Below are positions 5,527 through 14,339 of a stretch of 59,035 nt of DNA, piece after piece; the first letter of the stretch is position 1, and every line of letters starts with the position of its first letter. This stretch comes from JBOHNS01 sp050730835. GTDB taxonomy: Bacteria > Patescibacteriota > Saccharimonadia > Saccharimonadales > UBA4665. The stretch is taken from the NCBI GenBank assembly GCA_050730835.1, contig JBOHNS010000003.1, positions 1-59,035 on the forward strand, in the 5' to 3' direction. Under the pieces are notes generated by a model that had not been told where the DNA came from, ran no database searches, and saw only the letters and a list, made by a program, of their open reading frames with translations. The translations under genes were made by a program, and so were the position numbers.

Positions 5527-7122
5527 ATGGTAGAAGAAGCTGTAAGATGCGTGGTGTTAGCTCGTGTATCTAGCCGCGCACAAGAGGAAGAGGGCTACTC
5601 ACTAGACGCCCAGGAGCGGTTAGCAAACGAGTACTGCCCTAAGAAGCAACTCAAGGTTGCTAAAACATTCAGGATAGCGGAAACAGCGTCAAAAGCAACG
5701 GAGCGGCGGGTATTTAATGAAATGATGAAGTACCTAACAGCTAACCGGATTAAGCAGCTAGTCGTCGAGAAAGCAGACCGCTTAACTCGCTCATTCAAAG
5801 ATATGGTAATGATTGACGACTGGCTAGAAGCTGACGATAGTCGCCACGTACATCTAATCAAAGATAGCTTAGTAATGTATAAGCACTCGCGCTCTCAAGA
5901 CAAGCTGAACTGGGGTGTTAAGGTACTGTTTGCCAAGAACTACACTGATAATCTTCGAGAAGAAGTTTACAAAGGCCGAATGGAAAAGCTAGCGGACGGC
6001 TGGCTACCAGGTAAACCACCATACGGCTATAAGACTATCGGCGAAAAGAAGCATAAAATACACATACCCGACCCTGAAAAAGTACCGCTGCTAATTAAGT
6101 TGTTCGAAAGCTACCTAAACCCTAGTCATTCTTTGACTACCATTACTAGGTACGCAGGTGATATCGGTATACGCACTAGCAAAGGCCGCCCGTACTCGCG
6201 CAGCACTCTAGCCGAAAATATACTGGCTAACCCATTCTACACCGGTAAAAATCGCTGGCAAGGTATAGATTATGACGGTAAGCAAGAGCTATTTTTAGAT
6301 GAAGACTTATGGAGCGCCGTGCAAGCTAAGATGCACCGAAAAACGCCACCGAAATACCAAAAGCACGACCCCGACTTGCGTGGAATTATCCAATGCGAAG
6401 ACTGTGGTGGCACAATTTCCTGGGAGTTTCAAAAAGGCACCTGGTATGGCCACTGCAATCGCTACAAGGGTTGTCCGTCAAAGAAGTATGCTACACAGAA
6501 GATTATCGAAGAGCAGCTGTTTAAGCACTTCGAAAAGCTGTTGTGCCCATCGCCTGAGATTGCCGAGTGGATTATCGAAGCGCTTAAAGCCAAGCACCAA
6601 AATGATATGTACGATTACAGCGCTAGCGTCGAGCAGCTACGCAGCAATCACGACAGCCTGAAGCGCAGTCTGGATATCCTATACGAAGACAGGTTGAGCG
6701 AGCGTATATCCGTTGAAAGGTACGACCAGTTGAGTAAAGAAAAAGTTCAGCAGCAGAAAGAGCTTGAGACGCAAATTACCGGCCTGGCCGACCGCAGCCG
6801 CAAGCAGCTTCACAGAGGCGTTGACGTACTCGAAAAATCACAGCAAGCAGCGGTAGTGTATGCCACCAAATCGCCTGCCGAGAAACGCATATTACTGAGT
6901 GAGCTATTTACCAGTCTCAAACTAGACGGCACTGCATTACACGTTACTTACAACCCATATACAGAGGCGATTTCGAAACGGGTCGAAAGGCACCGCAAGG
7001 TCGTTAGCAACTTTCGAACTAAAGAAAACACCCCCAATAACGGGGGTGATACCGAGCTTGTCACAGCTCTTCGTACGGTTTGGCGGGCTCGACCGGATTT
7101 GAACCGGCGATCTCCTCCGTGA
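5527..7122 (+). CDS. Large serine recombinase (integrase of the element)
   Basis: A 531-aa site-specific recombinase. The N-terminal resolvase domain has VLARVSSRAQ (residues 10-19; predicted nucleophile Ser15 after Arg13) and EKADRLTRS. It is followed by a recombinase domain (YKGRMEKLADGWLPGKPPYGY and on), a zinc ribbon CEDCGG ... CNRYKGC (about residues 290-320) and a coiled coil, the usual order for phage-type large serine integrases. AGGAG precedes the ATG. The 3' end runs through attR into antisense tRNA-Asp. In an excised circle the reading frame would stop at TAG directly after the core, removing the last seven residues (LNRRSPP). It likely catalyses attP x attB integration. Confidence 0.9.
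   Translation: MVEEAVRCVVLARVSSRAQEEEGYSLDAQERLANEYCPKKQLKVAKTFRIAETASKATERRVFNEMMKYLTANRIKQLVVEKADRLTRSFKDMVMIDDWLEADDSRHVHLIKDSLVMYKHSRSQDKLNWGVKVLFAKNYTDNLREEVYKGRMEKLADGWLPGKPPYGYKTIGEKKHKIHIPDPEKVPLLIKLFESYLNPSHSLTTITRYAGDIGIRTSKGRPYSRSTLAENILANPFYTGKNRWQGIDYDGKQELFLDEDLWSAVQAKMHRKTPPKYQKHDPDLRGIIQCEDCGGTISWEFQKGTWYGHCNRYKGCPSKKYATQKIIEEQLFKHFEKLLCPSPEIAEWIIEALKAKHQNDMYDYSASVEQLRSNHDSLKRSLDILYEDRLSERISVERYDQLSKEKVQQQKELETQITGLADRSRKQLHRGVDVLEKSQQAAVVYATKSPAEKRILLSELFTSLKLDGTALHVTYNPYTEAISKRVERHRKVVSNFRTKENTPNNGGDTELVTALRTVWRARPDLNRRSPP
7075..7099. repeat. attR, 25-bp direct repeat overlapping tRNA-Asp
   Basis: Identical to 1892-1916. It contains the 3' end of the minus-strand tRNA-Asp and 6 nt of flank. 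Integration leaves tRNA-Asp intact. Confidence 0.88.
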
Positions 7123-7156
7123 CAGGGAGGCGTGATAACCACTTCACTACGAGCCC
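7081..7156 (-). tRNA. tRNA-Asp(GTC)
   Basis: The minus strand has acceptor GGGCTCG/CGAGCCC, anticodon arm CCTCC CTGTCAC GGAGG (anticodon GTC), T arm GCCGG TTCAAAT CCGGT and encoded GCCA. Its 3' end is the integration target of the element. Confidence 0.94.
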
Positions 7157-7468
7157 TCGTCCTTAGCGTACGCGCCAATCTTGTTTTGCCGCTCTAACGC
7201 CAAAAGCTTCGACCTGGCGCTACGGTCGTACTCTCAAAACTCCATTCAGTCGCTATGCTCCTTGAATTGGAGTTTTGTATAGCCATAATCTAGACAGCTC
7301 CATGTTTTATTTCAAGCTTGACCCAGAAAGGAAAAGAGCAGCGAGCTTGCCCGCCAAAGGCGGGTCGGCTTAGCCGACGAGCGATGAGAAAAACCGTAGC
7401 TTTGTCTCATCCCACAACAGAGGTAATCATAGCAGCTGGTGAATTTAAAAGCAAATCTTTAACAGCGC
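7157..7468. other. Gene-free stretch with hairpin and structured element
   Basis: No gene is seen. CAAAACTCCA (7235-7244) and TGGAGTTTTG (7268-7277) form a 10-bp stem that could terminate the minus-strand foldase transcript. 7328-7411 is copy A of structured family 1, described separately. Confidence 0.5.
7328..7411 (+). ncRNA. Structured element family 1, copy A
   Basis: The plus strand has GGAAAAGAGCAGC, then two hairpins (CCCGCC AAA GGCGGG; GTCGGC TTA GCCGAC), then GCGATGAG ... TGTCTCATC. GATGAG pairs with CTCATC. No plus-strand gene follows, so the transcribed strand is uncertain; on the minus strand it lies downstream of the foldase gene. Confidence 0.45.
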
Positions 7469-8572
7469 TTAATCTTTGATAAACACCCGCGGTTTTTGGC
7501 TAGCCTTAAGCGGTTTTATGAAACTATTGATGCTTTTGAAATTGAACAGGATATGGCCAGCTTTGATTTGCCCGTGTTTACTCGAAATAACTTTGTCGAT
7601 TTCCAGGGCGTTGCCCAAATCGACGATACCGGAAATCTGGCCGGGCTTTAGAGTTTGCAGGGTTGCCAGCGTCTGCGGCGGAACGTTCTGGCTGCTTTGA
7701 TTGATGATAAAGCCGAATTTGCCACCATTAGCATTAGTAGCGGTGTCTTCTGAATATTGTTTGGCCACCTCAGAAAATTTAGTTTTGCCGCTATTTAATA
7801 AATCGAGCGCGTTTTGGGCTCGTTGGTGGGTCGCGCTGTCCAGCTTAGAAACGACTTTTTGGGCTAGCAGCTGCTGCTTTAATTCGGTTTTAAAATCTGC
7901 TTCTGTCCAACCATAAAATTGACTCAAGACGCCATCAAGCTGCTTGTTAGTGCTGCCTAAACGATCCTCGCGCCGCACCAAATTTAATTCGTTATTAACT
8001 TCATTTGGGCTGACTGACACGTGATTTTTAGCCGCCAATTGTTTAATATAGCCCTGATTGATAACTTGCTTTAAGGCCAGCTTTTTAAAATTAGCCAGCT
8101 GCGCTTTGCCCGACTTGCTGCTAAAGTTGACCTGCTGTTGATTCTGATAATAATGAATGTAGTGGCGCAGCTGAAATAAATAATCCTGGTAGCTGACCCA
8201 GCGCGGCCCGGCTTTGGCCGCCGGAAACGGAATTACCTCGCTAACGGCGTAAATAAAGCTAGAATGCGTCTGAAATTTGTAAATTACCAGCAAACTATAG
8301 CCGAAAAATACCAGCACGATCAGCACAAAAAAGCCAATCGAATAGCGCACGATATTATGTTTTGATTGTTTCAGCGGATAAATATATTTACGCGCCCCGC
8401 CAATCACTTCTTCGCGCTGCGAAGCCAGCGTTTCGTTGGTAATATTGGGCAGGTTTTTTAAGGCTTCGTCGAAGCGCGTGGCGGCATCCTTTTTCTTGAT
8501 GTGCGGCCGTTTAAGCTTTTTCAATTTTTGCGCGCTCGGTAATTGTAATTTGGGTAGTTTCTTACGTTTCAT
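7469..8572 (-). CDS. Membrane-anchored parvulin-type peptidyl-prolyl isomerase (PrsA/SurA-like)
   Basis: The likely start is ATG at 8572 with GGAA upstream, giving about 367 aa. A Lys-rich cytosolic N-terminus leads to one TM helix (about residues 75-97) and an extracytoplasmic SurA-N-like helical region. The parvulin domain near the C-terminus (KFSEVAKQYSEDTATNANGGKFGF) carries the family's sEDtatn-GGdlG signature. It probably helps fold or isomerise prolines in exported proteins such as pilins and surface proteins. It overlaps the upstream PH-domain gene by 11 nt. Without a signal-peptidase site it stays membrane-tethered. Confidence 0.8.
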   Translation of the reverse strand: MKRKKLPKLQLPSAQKLKKLKRPHIKKKDAATRFDEALKNLPNITNETLASQREEVIGGARKYIYPLKQSKHNIVRYSIGFFVLIVLVFFGYSLLVIYKFQTHSSFIYAVSEVIPFPAAKAGPRWVSYQDYLFQLRHYIHYYQNQQQVNFSSKSGKAQLANFKKLALKQVINQGYIKQLAAKNHVSVSPNEVNNELNLVRREDRLGSTNKQLDGVLSQFYGWTEADFKTELKQQLLAQKVVSKLDSATHQRAQNALDLLNSGKTKFSEVAKQYSEDTATNANGGKFGFIINQSSQNVPPQTLATLQTLKPGQISGIVDLGNALEIDKVISSKHGQIKAGHILFNFKSINSFIKPLKASQKPRVFIKD

Positions 8573-9140
8573 TTTCGATTTCCGGTCCTTGACCGCCTGG
8601 AGTTTGATAGGATTTTGGCACGACACCCATTTGGCGCAAAATTTCCAGTATCCGCTTTTGGGTTTTGGCCGGATGATGGACATAGTGAATCACCAAATCG
8701 CCCATCATAGTTTGCAACATAACCGTGCCAAAGCCGAGCAGCGTCTCCTGCAAGCCGGATATTTCGTAATTCACCATCTGAATTTGATGCAACGCCATAT
8801 CGACCACACCGCGGTGAAACAGGCCTTTTTGAGTAATTTGCACCAACCGCTGGCTGGTCACAATAAACACGCTGTAGTGCCAACTAATCCAAAACGGCAG
8901 AAACACAATAATCCCGACGCCAAGGCCAATGCCAAGGCCGCCAAAAAACCAACCAAAGCCAATACTAGGTTTAAATAGCGACGGCAAAGCGCCCAAAACC
9001 AGCGGCAGCAGACCCAAAATAAGCCCCTTGCGCATCACCAGTGGATGCTTGCGAAAAACATACAGCACCTCCTCGTCATCAAATTGATCGTCAAAATATT
9101 TGACGTGCTCGGCCGAACTGTCGTCTTGCTTTTTGGCCAT
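8562..9140 (-). CDS. PH-domain membrane protein (bacterial PH, YdbS/YdbT-like)
   Basis: A 192-aa protein with two hydrophobic segments (about residues 38-58 and 65-90) and a C-terminal bacterial PH-like domain (HYSVFIVTSQRLVQITQKGLF ... VDMALHQIQMVNYEI). These domains often sit on the membrane, but their ligand is unknown. It is the first gene of a two-gene operon with the foldase and is preceded by tRNA-Arg. Confidence 0.7.
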   Translation of the reverse strand: MAKKQDDSSAEHVKYFDDQFDDEEVLYVFRKHPLVMRKGLILGLLPLVLGALPSLFKPSIGFGWFFGGLGIGLGVGIIVFLPFWISWHYSVFIVTSQRLVQITQKGLFHRGVVDMALHQIQMVNYEISGLQETLLGFGTVMLQTMMGDLVIHYVHHPAKTQKRILEILRQMGVVPKSYQTPGGQGPEIENET

Positions 9141-9187
9141 GACTATTATTGTAGCAATCTTAGCTGGAAATTTCTTGCTGTTCCCCT

Positions 9188-9262
9188 TGGTGCCCCCGAA
9201 CGGATTCGAACCGCCAGCTTCTCCTTAGGACGGAGTTGTTTTATCCATTGAACTACAGGGGC
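9188..9262 (-). tRNA. tRNA-Arg(CCT)
   Basis: The minus strand has acceptor GCCCCTG/CGGGGGC, D arm GTTCAATGGATAAAAC, anticodon region CTCC GTCCTAA GGAG (anticodon CCT), T arm GGCGG TTCGAAT CCGTT and encoded ACCA. Confidence 0.92.
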
Positions 9263-9346
9263 AGGCTTTAAGCAGATCGGGCATTTGCATTCATGATATT
9301 CTGCTTTAATTTACAAGTTTACTTAAAATAAGAGCTTAAACAAACT

Positions 9347-9904
9347 TTAGGCATGAGTAAAATGCTCGTGAGCTACTTTATAGCTATGCAGTTCATCCGG
9401 CTTAAACCACAGGGCTATTTCTTTTTTGGCCTCTTCGACGTCTCCGGAAGCATGCAGCAAATTAGCGGCGCCCTTGCCTGCCGACGAAGCCCTGCCCAAG
9501 CTTAAATGAGCATAATCGCCGCGTATCGTGCCCGGCGCCGAATCTTTTGGCCCGGTGCTGCCAACCAGCTTGCGCACAACCTCAACGATATATCCACCTT
9601 CTAAAACCGCGGCAATAACTGGTCCGCTACGCATGAAAGACCTGGTTTCATCGACAATCATGCGGCCGATTTCTTCGGCCGATTCGGTATATTTTATACC
9701 GTAGTTGTCCCAATCTTTTTTGGTCTTATTGCCGACAATAGGCACTAGCGAGTCTGGATAATGCTCGGTCAGCATTTTGGCGTCTGGCACCAGCATTTTC
9801 ATAGCCACAATTTTGAATCCCGCCCTTTCAAAGCGGCTTAAAATTTCACCGACTAGAGCGCGCTGAACGGCATCGGGCTTAAAAACTACGAGCGTCTGTT
9901 CCAT
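9347..9904 (-). CDS. ndk: Nucleoside diphosphate kinase
   Basis: Ndk transfers the gamma phosphate from ATP to NDPs through a phospho-histidine, balancing NTP and dNTP pools. It starts with TLVVFKPDAVQRALVGEIL. The catalytic His is in NLLHASGD, and the region GTIRGDY is present. At 185 aa it is longer than the usual ~140-150 aa because of an insertion in the middle (about residues 45-80, SLVPIVGNKTKKDWDNYG). The gene stands alone between tRNA-Arg and the divergent recombinase gene. Confidence 0.95.
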   Translation of the reverse strand: MEQTLVVFKPDAVQRALVGEILSRFERAGFKIVAMKMLVPDAKMLTEHYPDSLVPIVGNKTKKDWDNYGIKYTESAEEIGRMIVDETRSFMRSGPVIAAVLEGGYIVEVVRKLVGSTGPKDSAPGTIRGDYAHLSLGRASSAGKGAANLLHASGDVEEAKKEIALWFKPDELHSYKVAHEHFTHA

Positions 9905-9980
9905 AATGTTTTCCTATTTAATTTTTTAATTGTAACAGATATGGCCATAATCAGGCAACTAAAGCTAGCCTAAAAAATGC

Positions 9981-9986
9981 TATAAT
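9981..9986 (+). promoter_or_regulatory. -10 box of xerC/D, near-leaderless
   Basis: A consensus TATAAT ends 10 nt before the ATG at 9997, so transcription would begin within a few nucleotides of the start codon. There is no Shine-Dalgarno. Confidence 0.5.
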
Positions 9987-9996
9987 AAAGTCTGCC

Positions 9997-10944
9997 ATGC
10001 AATTTGCTAAAACCAAAACCGAATTTTTGGAATATTTGGAAATCGAGCAAAACCGCTCGCAAAAAACCATCGCCAATTACGACCATTATTTGACGCGCCT
10101 AATCGATTTTGCCGGTGACGATATTGCGCTCAGCGACATTACGCCGGAGCTAGTCCGCAAATGGCGGCTTTGGCTAAACCGGCTAGGCACAAATACTAGC
10201 GACGAACTGCAAAAATCGACCAGTAATTACCATTTAATCGCGCTTAGAAGCTTCCTGAAATTTTGCGCCAGGCGCGATATTCTAGCATTACCCGCCGATA
10301 AAATTGAGCTGGCTAGGACCGTCAGAAAACAAGTAACTTTTCTCAATGAAAGTGAGTTGAACAAATTATTTGCTCAGCCTGACCTCAATAAATTAAGTGG
10401 ATTACGCGACCGAGCGATTTTGGAATTGCTATTTTCTAGCGGCTTGCGCGTCTCAGAACTGACCAATTTAGACCGCGACCACGTCAATTTAACCCGCCGC
10501 GAATTTATGGTCCGCGGCAAAGGCCAAAAGGATCGCCCGATTTTCATCAGCCCCGAGGCCGCCAAATGGATTGATCATTATTTGCAAAAACGCCAAGACA
10601 CGGCCGCGCCACTATTTGTGCGCTACCGCGGCGCTAAGACTATCGATAATAGCGGCAATTACAGCCGTTTAACACCACGCAGCGTGCAGCGCTTAGTCAG
10701 CCGCTACGCTCGTCTGGCCGGCATCACCAAGCACGTCAGCCCACACACTTTGCGCCATAGTTTTGCCACAGATTTATTAATGAACGGCGCCGATTTGCGC
10801 AGTGTCCAAGCCATGCTCGGCCACAGCAACATCGCCACCACTCAAATTTATACGCACGTAACCGATCCGCATCTCAAAAGCGTGCACGAGCGGTTTCACG
10901 CCAATGTAAGACAAAACTTAAAATCCTTGGGAAGTCTAGATTAA
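9997..10944 (+). CDS. Tyrosine recombinase XerC/XerD-like
   Basis: A 315-aa site-specific recombinase probably serving chromosome dimer resolution at dif. The N-terminal SAM-like core-binding domain spans about residues 1-90. The catalytic domain shows SSGLRVSEL (first Arg), HTLRHSFATDLL (H-x-x-R), LGHSNIATTQIYTHV (His and nucleophile Tyr). It is the only tyrosine recombinase in the window, and neighbours give no sign of a mobile element, so a housekeeping Xer role is likely. It is convergent with the pilus cluster. Confidence 0.9.
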   Translation: MQFAKTKTEFLEYLEIEQNRSQKTIANYDHYLTRLIDFAGDDIALSDITPELVRKWRLWLNRLGTNTSDELQKSTSNYHLIALRSFLKFCARRDILALPADKIELARTVRKQVTFLNESELNKLFAQPDLNKLSGLRDRAILELLFSSGLRVSELTNLDRDHVNLTRREFMVRGKGQKDRPIFISPEAAKWIDHYLQKRQDTAAPLFVRYRGAKTIDNSGNYSRLTPRSVQRLVSRYARLAGITKHVSPHTLRHSFATDLLMNGADLRSVQAMLGHSNIATTQIYTHVTDPHLKSVHERFHANVRQNLKSLGSLD

Positions 10945-10983
10945 ATATTTGCCAAGCTTAAAGACGCGCCCGCCAAGCATAAA

Positions 10984-12075
10984 TTAACAAGCGGTATTAA
11001 TTCCAACCACAAAGGGCCGGACGGTGAATTGTTTGCAAATGCCGTTTTTGATTTGCAGGGCATTGTCAGGCACGTCGTTATTACCGACGCTATTAATCGA
11101 TACCCGCTCCTGGATGCGCCTCAGTTCGTCGCTGGCCTTGCCGGTAGAATCGATCAAAGCTTGAGCATTATATAAGTGCAGTTGCCCGGAAGCATCGGAA
11201 CTAGTGGAACTAGCTGTTATCGAAAGATCGGCGCTTAGATAAATTGGCGTGATGTGCAAATAATAAGTTCCGTTAGGGGCGGACGGCAGACCACCACTTA
11301 AATCTTCCGTGCAGGCATATTGTCCGGTCGCAGCCGAACCGCACGAAGCGCTAACAACTTCCCCGTTTGATATGCTGGCGCTGCCGGCAGAATGGCCGGG
11401 CTGCAAAAACACGGTTTTAGTATCCTTTTGCAACTGGCTTTGGTTTGTCCAGCCGGATGCCGGCGCAATATCAACCTGCAACATGCCGGCGCTGCACGTG
11501 CTGGCCGGCCAGCTATCACGCGCCGGAAAACTATCATTACTCGGGCAACTACTAAAATTATAACTAGAAGCGCCGTCTTGTTGCCAGCTAATCGTAATCG
11601 ATTTTACGGGCGTAGCTACGCCGACTCCGCCGGCCCCATTTTGGCCGAAAATCGGCACCACCTGGCCATGGCCGGTGGCTAGCGGCACATAGTTTAATGA
11701 TAGCGGCGCGGTATTGACCAGCAAGCAAGTATAGGCAACGTTACTCGACAAATTACTAGCCGCCGAGCCGCCGTAGCTGCCGCCAGTGCAGCTAGTTTGA
11801 TTGGGCGGAATAATAGTCGGTGTGTTACCTATGTCAGCCTTAATCACCGCATAAGCATCATTGACGCCGCTTTCGGCCGCGTAATAAGCTGTTGTGCTCA
11901 GCTGCGCGTCGACAGCCCGCCGCTGTTCCTGGCGAGCATTACTGGCAAAGCCCAGCACAATCAAGCTTAAAACAATAATCATTATCAAAGTAACGGCAAA
12001 GGCAGCAAAGCCGTCTTGACGCTGCTTCAGGCCAGCTGCCAGTCTTGGTAATTTAATGATTTGAATTTTAATCAT
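10984..12075 (-). CDS. PilX-like type IV pilus assembly protein
   Basis: A 363-aa protein with an N-terminal hydrophobic helix (DGFAAFAVTLIMIIVLSLIVL, about residues 21-41) followed by AESGVNDAYAVI, typical of PilX/minor-pilin-type proteins. The C-terminal part is Ser/Thr/Gly-rich with paired cysteines. It is the last gene of a minor-pilin run (PilW-, PilV-like and others), which in known systems primes pilus assembly at the tip. It follows the next gene upstream by 8 nt. Confidence 0.7.
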   Translation of the reverse strand: MIKIQIIKLPRLAAGLKQRQDGFAAFAVTLIMIIVLSLIVLGFASNARQEQRRAVDAQLSTTAYYAAESGVNDAYAVIKADIGNTPTIIPPNQTSCTGGSYGGSAASNLSSNVAYTCLLVNTAPLSLNYVPLATGHGQVVPIFGQNGAGGVGVATPVKSITISWQQDGASSYNFSSCPSNDSFPARDSWPASTCSAGMLQVDIAPASGWTNQSQLQKDTKTVFLQPGHSAGSASISNGEVVSASCGSAATGQYACTEDLSGGLPSAPNGTYYLHITPIYLSADLSITASSTSSDASGQLHLYNAQALIDSTGKASDELRRIQERVSINSVGNNDVPDNALQIKNGICKQFTVRPFVVGINTAC

Positions 12076-12083
12076 AACTTACT

Positions 12084-12758
12084 TTAATGTATACGCGAAC
12101 TTACCGTTGTTGTCAAAGTCGAAACATCGCAAAACTGGCCGCCAAAACTTTCTTGCGGACACGAATAAGCCTTGATGGGCGTCGCGGCAAACTCATTGCC
12201 ATAGCCGACTGTCAAACTAATTTTAAAAGTTGGTTTACCGCTAATGGGCTGAGTGATCGATAATTGGCCGAGCCGCAGGTCATGGGCCAATAATTCGTGG
12301 TTGCCACTGCCGCCGCCATTAGCGGCATGCAAATAGCCCACAAATTTAGCCGGCAAACTGCCGCCGCTAGGACAAGTCGGATTATTGCCGCCGAGCACTA
12401 ATAAAGCGTGCGGTACTTGGCCAGCTGCTGTGTTGCTGCCGATTTCTTTATTCAGCTGATAAACATAAACATTATTACCAATGCAAAAATAACCATTGCC
12501 CGATCCACCGTTATTAGATGTTAGGCTCACCGAGCTAGACTTATTAAACTGAATAGCCTGGGCAATGGTTTGCAGCACGCTTCGAGTAGTATCCTGGGTC
12601 TGGGCATCGACATCGCCTTTTACATAAGTATTGGTGACATAAAGCACAGCCACCGTGACGATCAAAAGCACAATTGCAAAAACGGCCGTGGCAATCAACA
12701 GCTCGACTATGGTAAAGCCTTGGTTATTAGATTTGAGTTTGCTATGCATTTGCTTCAT
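12084..12758 (-). CDS. Type IV prepilin-like protein (PilW-like)
   Basis: 224 aa with a class III signal: NNQGFTIVELLIATAVFAIV, with the prepilin peptidase site after Gly and the conserved Glu at +5. The hydrophobic helix is about residues 14-38 and the globular part contains cysteine pairs. It lies between PilV-like and PilX-like genes, so it is a likely minor pilin. Confidence 0.82.
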   Translation of the reverse strand: MKQMHSKLKSNNQGFTIVELLIATAVFAIVLLIVTVAVLYVTNTYVKGDVDAQTQDTTRSVLQTIAQAIQFNKSSSVSLTSNNGGSGNGYFCIGNNVYVYQLNKEIGSNTAAGQVPHALLVLGGNNPTCPSGGSLPAKFVGYLHAANGGGSGNHELLAHDLRLGQLSITQPISGKPTFKISLTVGYGNEFAATPIKAYSCPQESFGGQFCDVSTLTTTVSSRIH

Positions 12759-12769
12759 GAATTTTTGTC

Positions 12770-13279
12770 CTACTGCGTCCGATAATATAGCTGAGTATAA
12801 TTTTGGCCGCCGGTGATGCTCGGCCAGGTTATTATTACTTGATAAGTTATAGCTGTTACCTTCGGGCTGGTTGAAATATTGGCCGGATTTAATATGGCTG
12901 CGCTGCTAGGCACTGGGCTGTCGGTGATTTTGTAACAATAGGGCGTAGCGCTGGGGCAAGTGGCGACGACATTAGATTGATCGCTAGCTATCAAGCAATG
13001 GGCAAAGCTTAATGGCTGTCCGCTAGCATCAAAGCAAGTTGCTGTAACGGCCCCGGCCGGACCAGATTGTAACGAGCCGGCGCTGCGCAAGCTTTCGATT
13101 TGGGATTGAGCAATCGTCAGTGCCTGGGTGTGTTCCTGAGCATCGCGCTCGCTGTTCAGTGAACGGTTAGAGGTGGCGTAAGCTCCAGCCAGAATCAGAC
13201 CCAAAATCGCCGTCGCAATTAGCACCTCTACGATAGTATCGCCCGCTTGGCTGGTTAATTTTACAAACTGCAATTTCAT
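12770..13279 (-). CDS. Type IV prepilin-like protein (PilV-like)
   Basis: 169 aa with an N-terminal helix DTIVEVLIATAILGLILAGAY. The cleavage context AGDTIVE differs from the usual GFTIIE, with Asp at +1 instead of an aromatic residue. It is a minor pilin by position and form, 4 nt downstream of the preceding prepilin gene. Confidence 0.75.
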   Translation of the reverse strand: MKLQFVKLTSQAGDTIVEVLIATAILGLILAGAYATSNRSLNSERDAQEHTQALTIAQSQIESLRSAGSLQSGPAGAVTATCFDASGQPLSFAHCLIASDQSNVVATCPSATPYCYKITDSPVPSSAAILNPANISTSPKVTAITYQVIITWPSITGGQNYTQLYYRTQ

Positions 13280-13283
13280 AGGC

Positions 13284-14228
13284 TTAGGCGCAACCTTTCT
13301 GGCTAAAACGTTTTAAGGTGATGCTGGTCGGGCTATTCGATCCGCCGATTATCATTAGCGCCGATTCGCCAGTCGAACCGCTATCAAAGCAAATATTGAC
13401 ACCGCCGTCCGGATTTTTAGGCGCAATCTGGCTGCCAAACCTACCAGTATTGACGTAACAGACCGATCCAGGCGGCGAACTGGGGCAATTATCGGTCAGA
13501 CTATTGATTTGCCCGACTTGCGTAGCCTTGGTTTCCGTCAAACTGGAACCAGGCATGGGAATAATCTGCACATTCTGAGAGCCAGAGTTCAAATCATTCG
13601 TAACACTCCCCGAATAGCCATTAAAGGTCGTCAAAAAGCCCACGGCGCCGATATTAGTTGTGCTGCCGCCATTACTATACGTCATGCCGCCATGATGCAC
13701 AGTAATGCCATAGGGCAAGCTTGTGGCTGAAGTTATGTCGGGTCCGGCAATGCTGCTAGTCGGTATCGCTTGAGCTAGATTAGTAACATCATCCGTGCCT
13801 GTTCCGCCTGGCGCATACTGCCGCCCCACAACCGGATAAATTGTATAAGTTTGATTGTCTGACGAGCCGGTACCAAACTGCAAGACCTCGCCAATAAACG
13901 TGCAGCCAGTATTGGTCCCCAAAGTGCTGCTGCCACCGCCAGAGATAGTCGGCGCACCGCTCAAGCCGGCCGAGCATTTGTAATCCGGCGGTAAATTATA
14001 GTAACCATTAGCCACATTGCCAACCGCGCTTTGCAAACCCGAAGTCAGCTGGGTGATGCCGGTAGAAAACTCGGTTTTACTTTGTTTACCGCTGAGCAGC
14101 GTCATGGCGCTGGCAAAAATCGCCGCGCTAACAGCTAAAAAAATTATAATTTCGATAATCGTAAAACCGCCGCAACTTTTTGCCAAGTCCGGCCTAGTCA
14201 AAATATCGGGCTTTTTGACACCCTTCAT
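13284..14228 (-). CDS. Type IV prepilin-like protein, large
   Basis: ATG at 14228 is chosen (about 314 aa) because it gives a short positively charged leader before GGFTIIEIIIFLAVSAAIF. A longer ORF adds 32 unlikely residues. The globular part is Gly/Ser/Thr-rich with scattered cysteines. It is the first of the four minor-pilin genes, and structured element F lies just upstream. Confidence 0.75.
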   Translation of the reverse strand: MKGVKKPDILTRPDLAKSCGGFTIIEIIIFLAVSAAIFASAMTLLSGKQSKTEFSTGITQLTSGLQSAVGNVANGYYNLPPDYKCSAGLSGAPTISGGGSSTLGTNTGCTFIGEVLQFGTGSSDNQTYTIYPVVGRQYAPGGTGTDDVTNLAQAIPTSSIAGPDITSATSLPYGITVHHGGMTYSNGGSTTNIGAVGFLTTFNGYSGSVTNDLNSGSQNVQIIPMPGSSLTETKATQVGQINSLTDNCPSSPPGSVCYVNTGRFGSQIAPKNPDGGVNICFDSGSTGESALMIIGGSNSPTSITLKRFSQKGCA

Positions 14229-14339
14229 GCCTTGAATTATAGCACAGAAGCATAAGCGTGTACCAGATGGAATATGATAGATGATAGTCAGAGATTTCAA
14301 GTTGGCGTTTTTGCAAACTATCAACTGTAAACTATAAAG

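Larger units (their letters stand above)
1892..7099. mobile_element. Integrative element in tRNA-Asp with large serine recombinase
   Basis: About 5.2 kb is bounded by perfect 25-bp direct repeats. The right copy (7075-7099) overlaps the 3' end of tRNA-Asp. The left copy (1892-1916) is an isolated tRNA tail. Inside are a terminase-small-subunit-like ORF, a two-gene minus cluster with a membrane-anchored protein, three plus-strand unknowns and a 531-aa serine recombinase next to the tRNA end. There are no capsid, tail, relaxase or recognised replication genes. A satellite, an integrated plasmid or a minimal integrative element are all possible. Confidence 0.85.

Noticed and set aside
7028..7048. 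Terminator hairpin CACCCCC/GGGGGTG
   Set aside because: It lies inside the recombinase coding sequence and lacks a U tract; codons are intact through it.
9997..10944. Phage or element integrase
   Set aside because: No att repeats or cargo nearby; motifs and isolation fit a housekeeping Xer recombinase.
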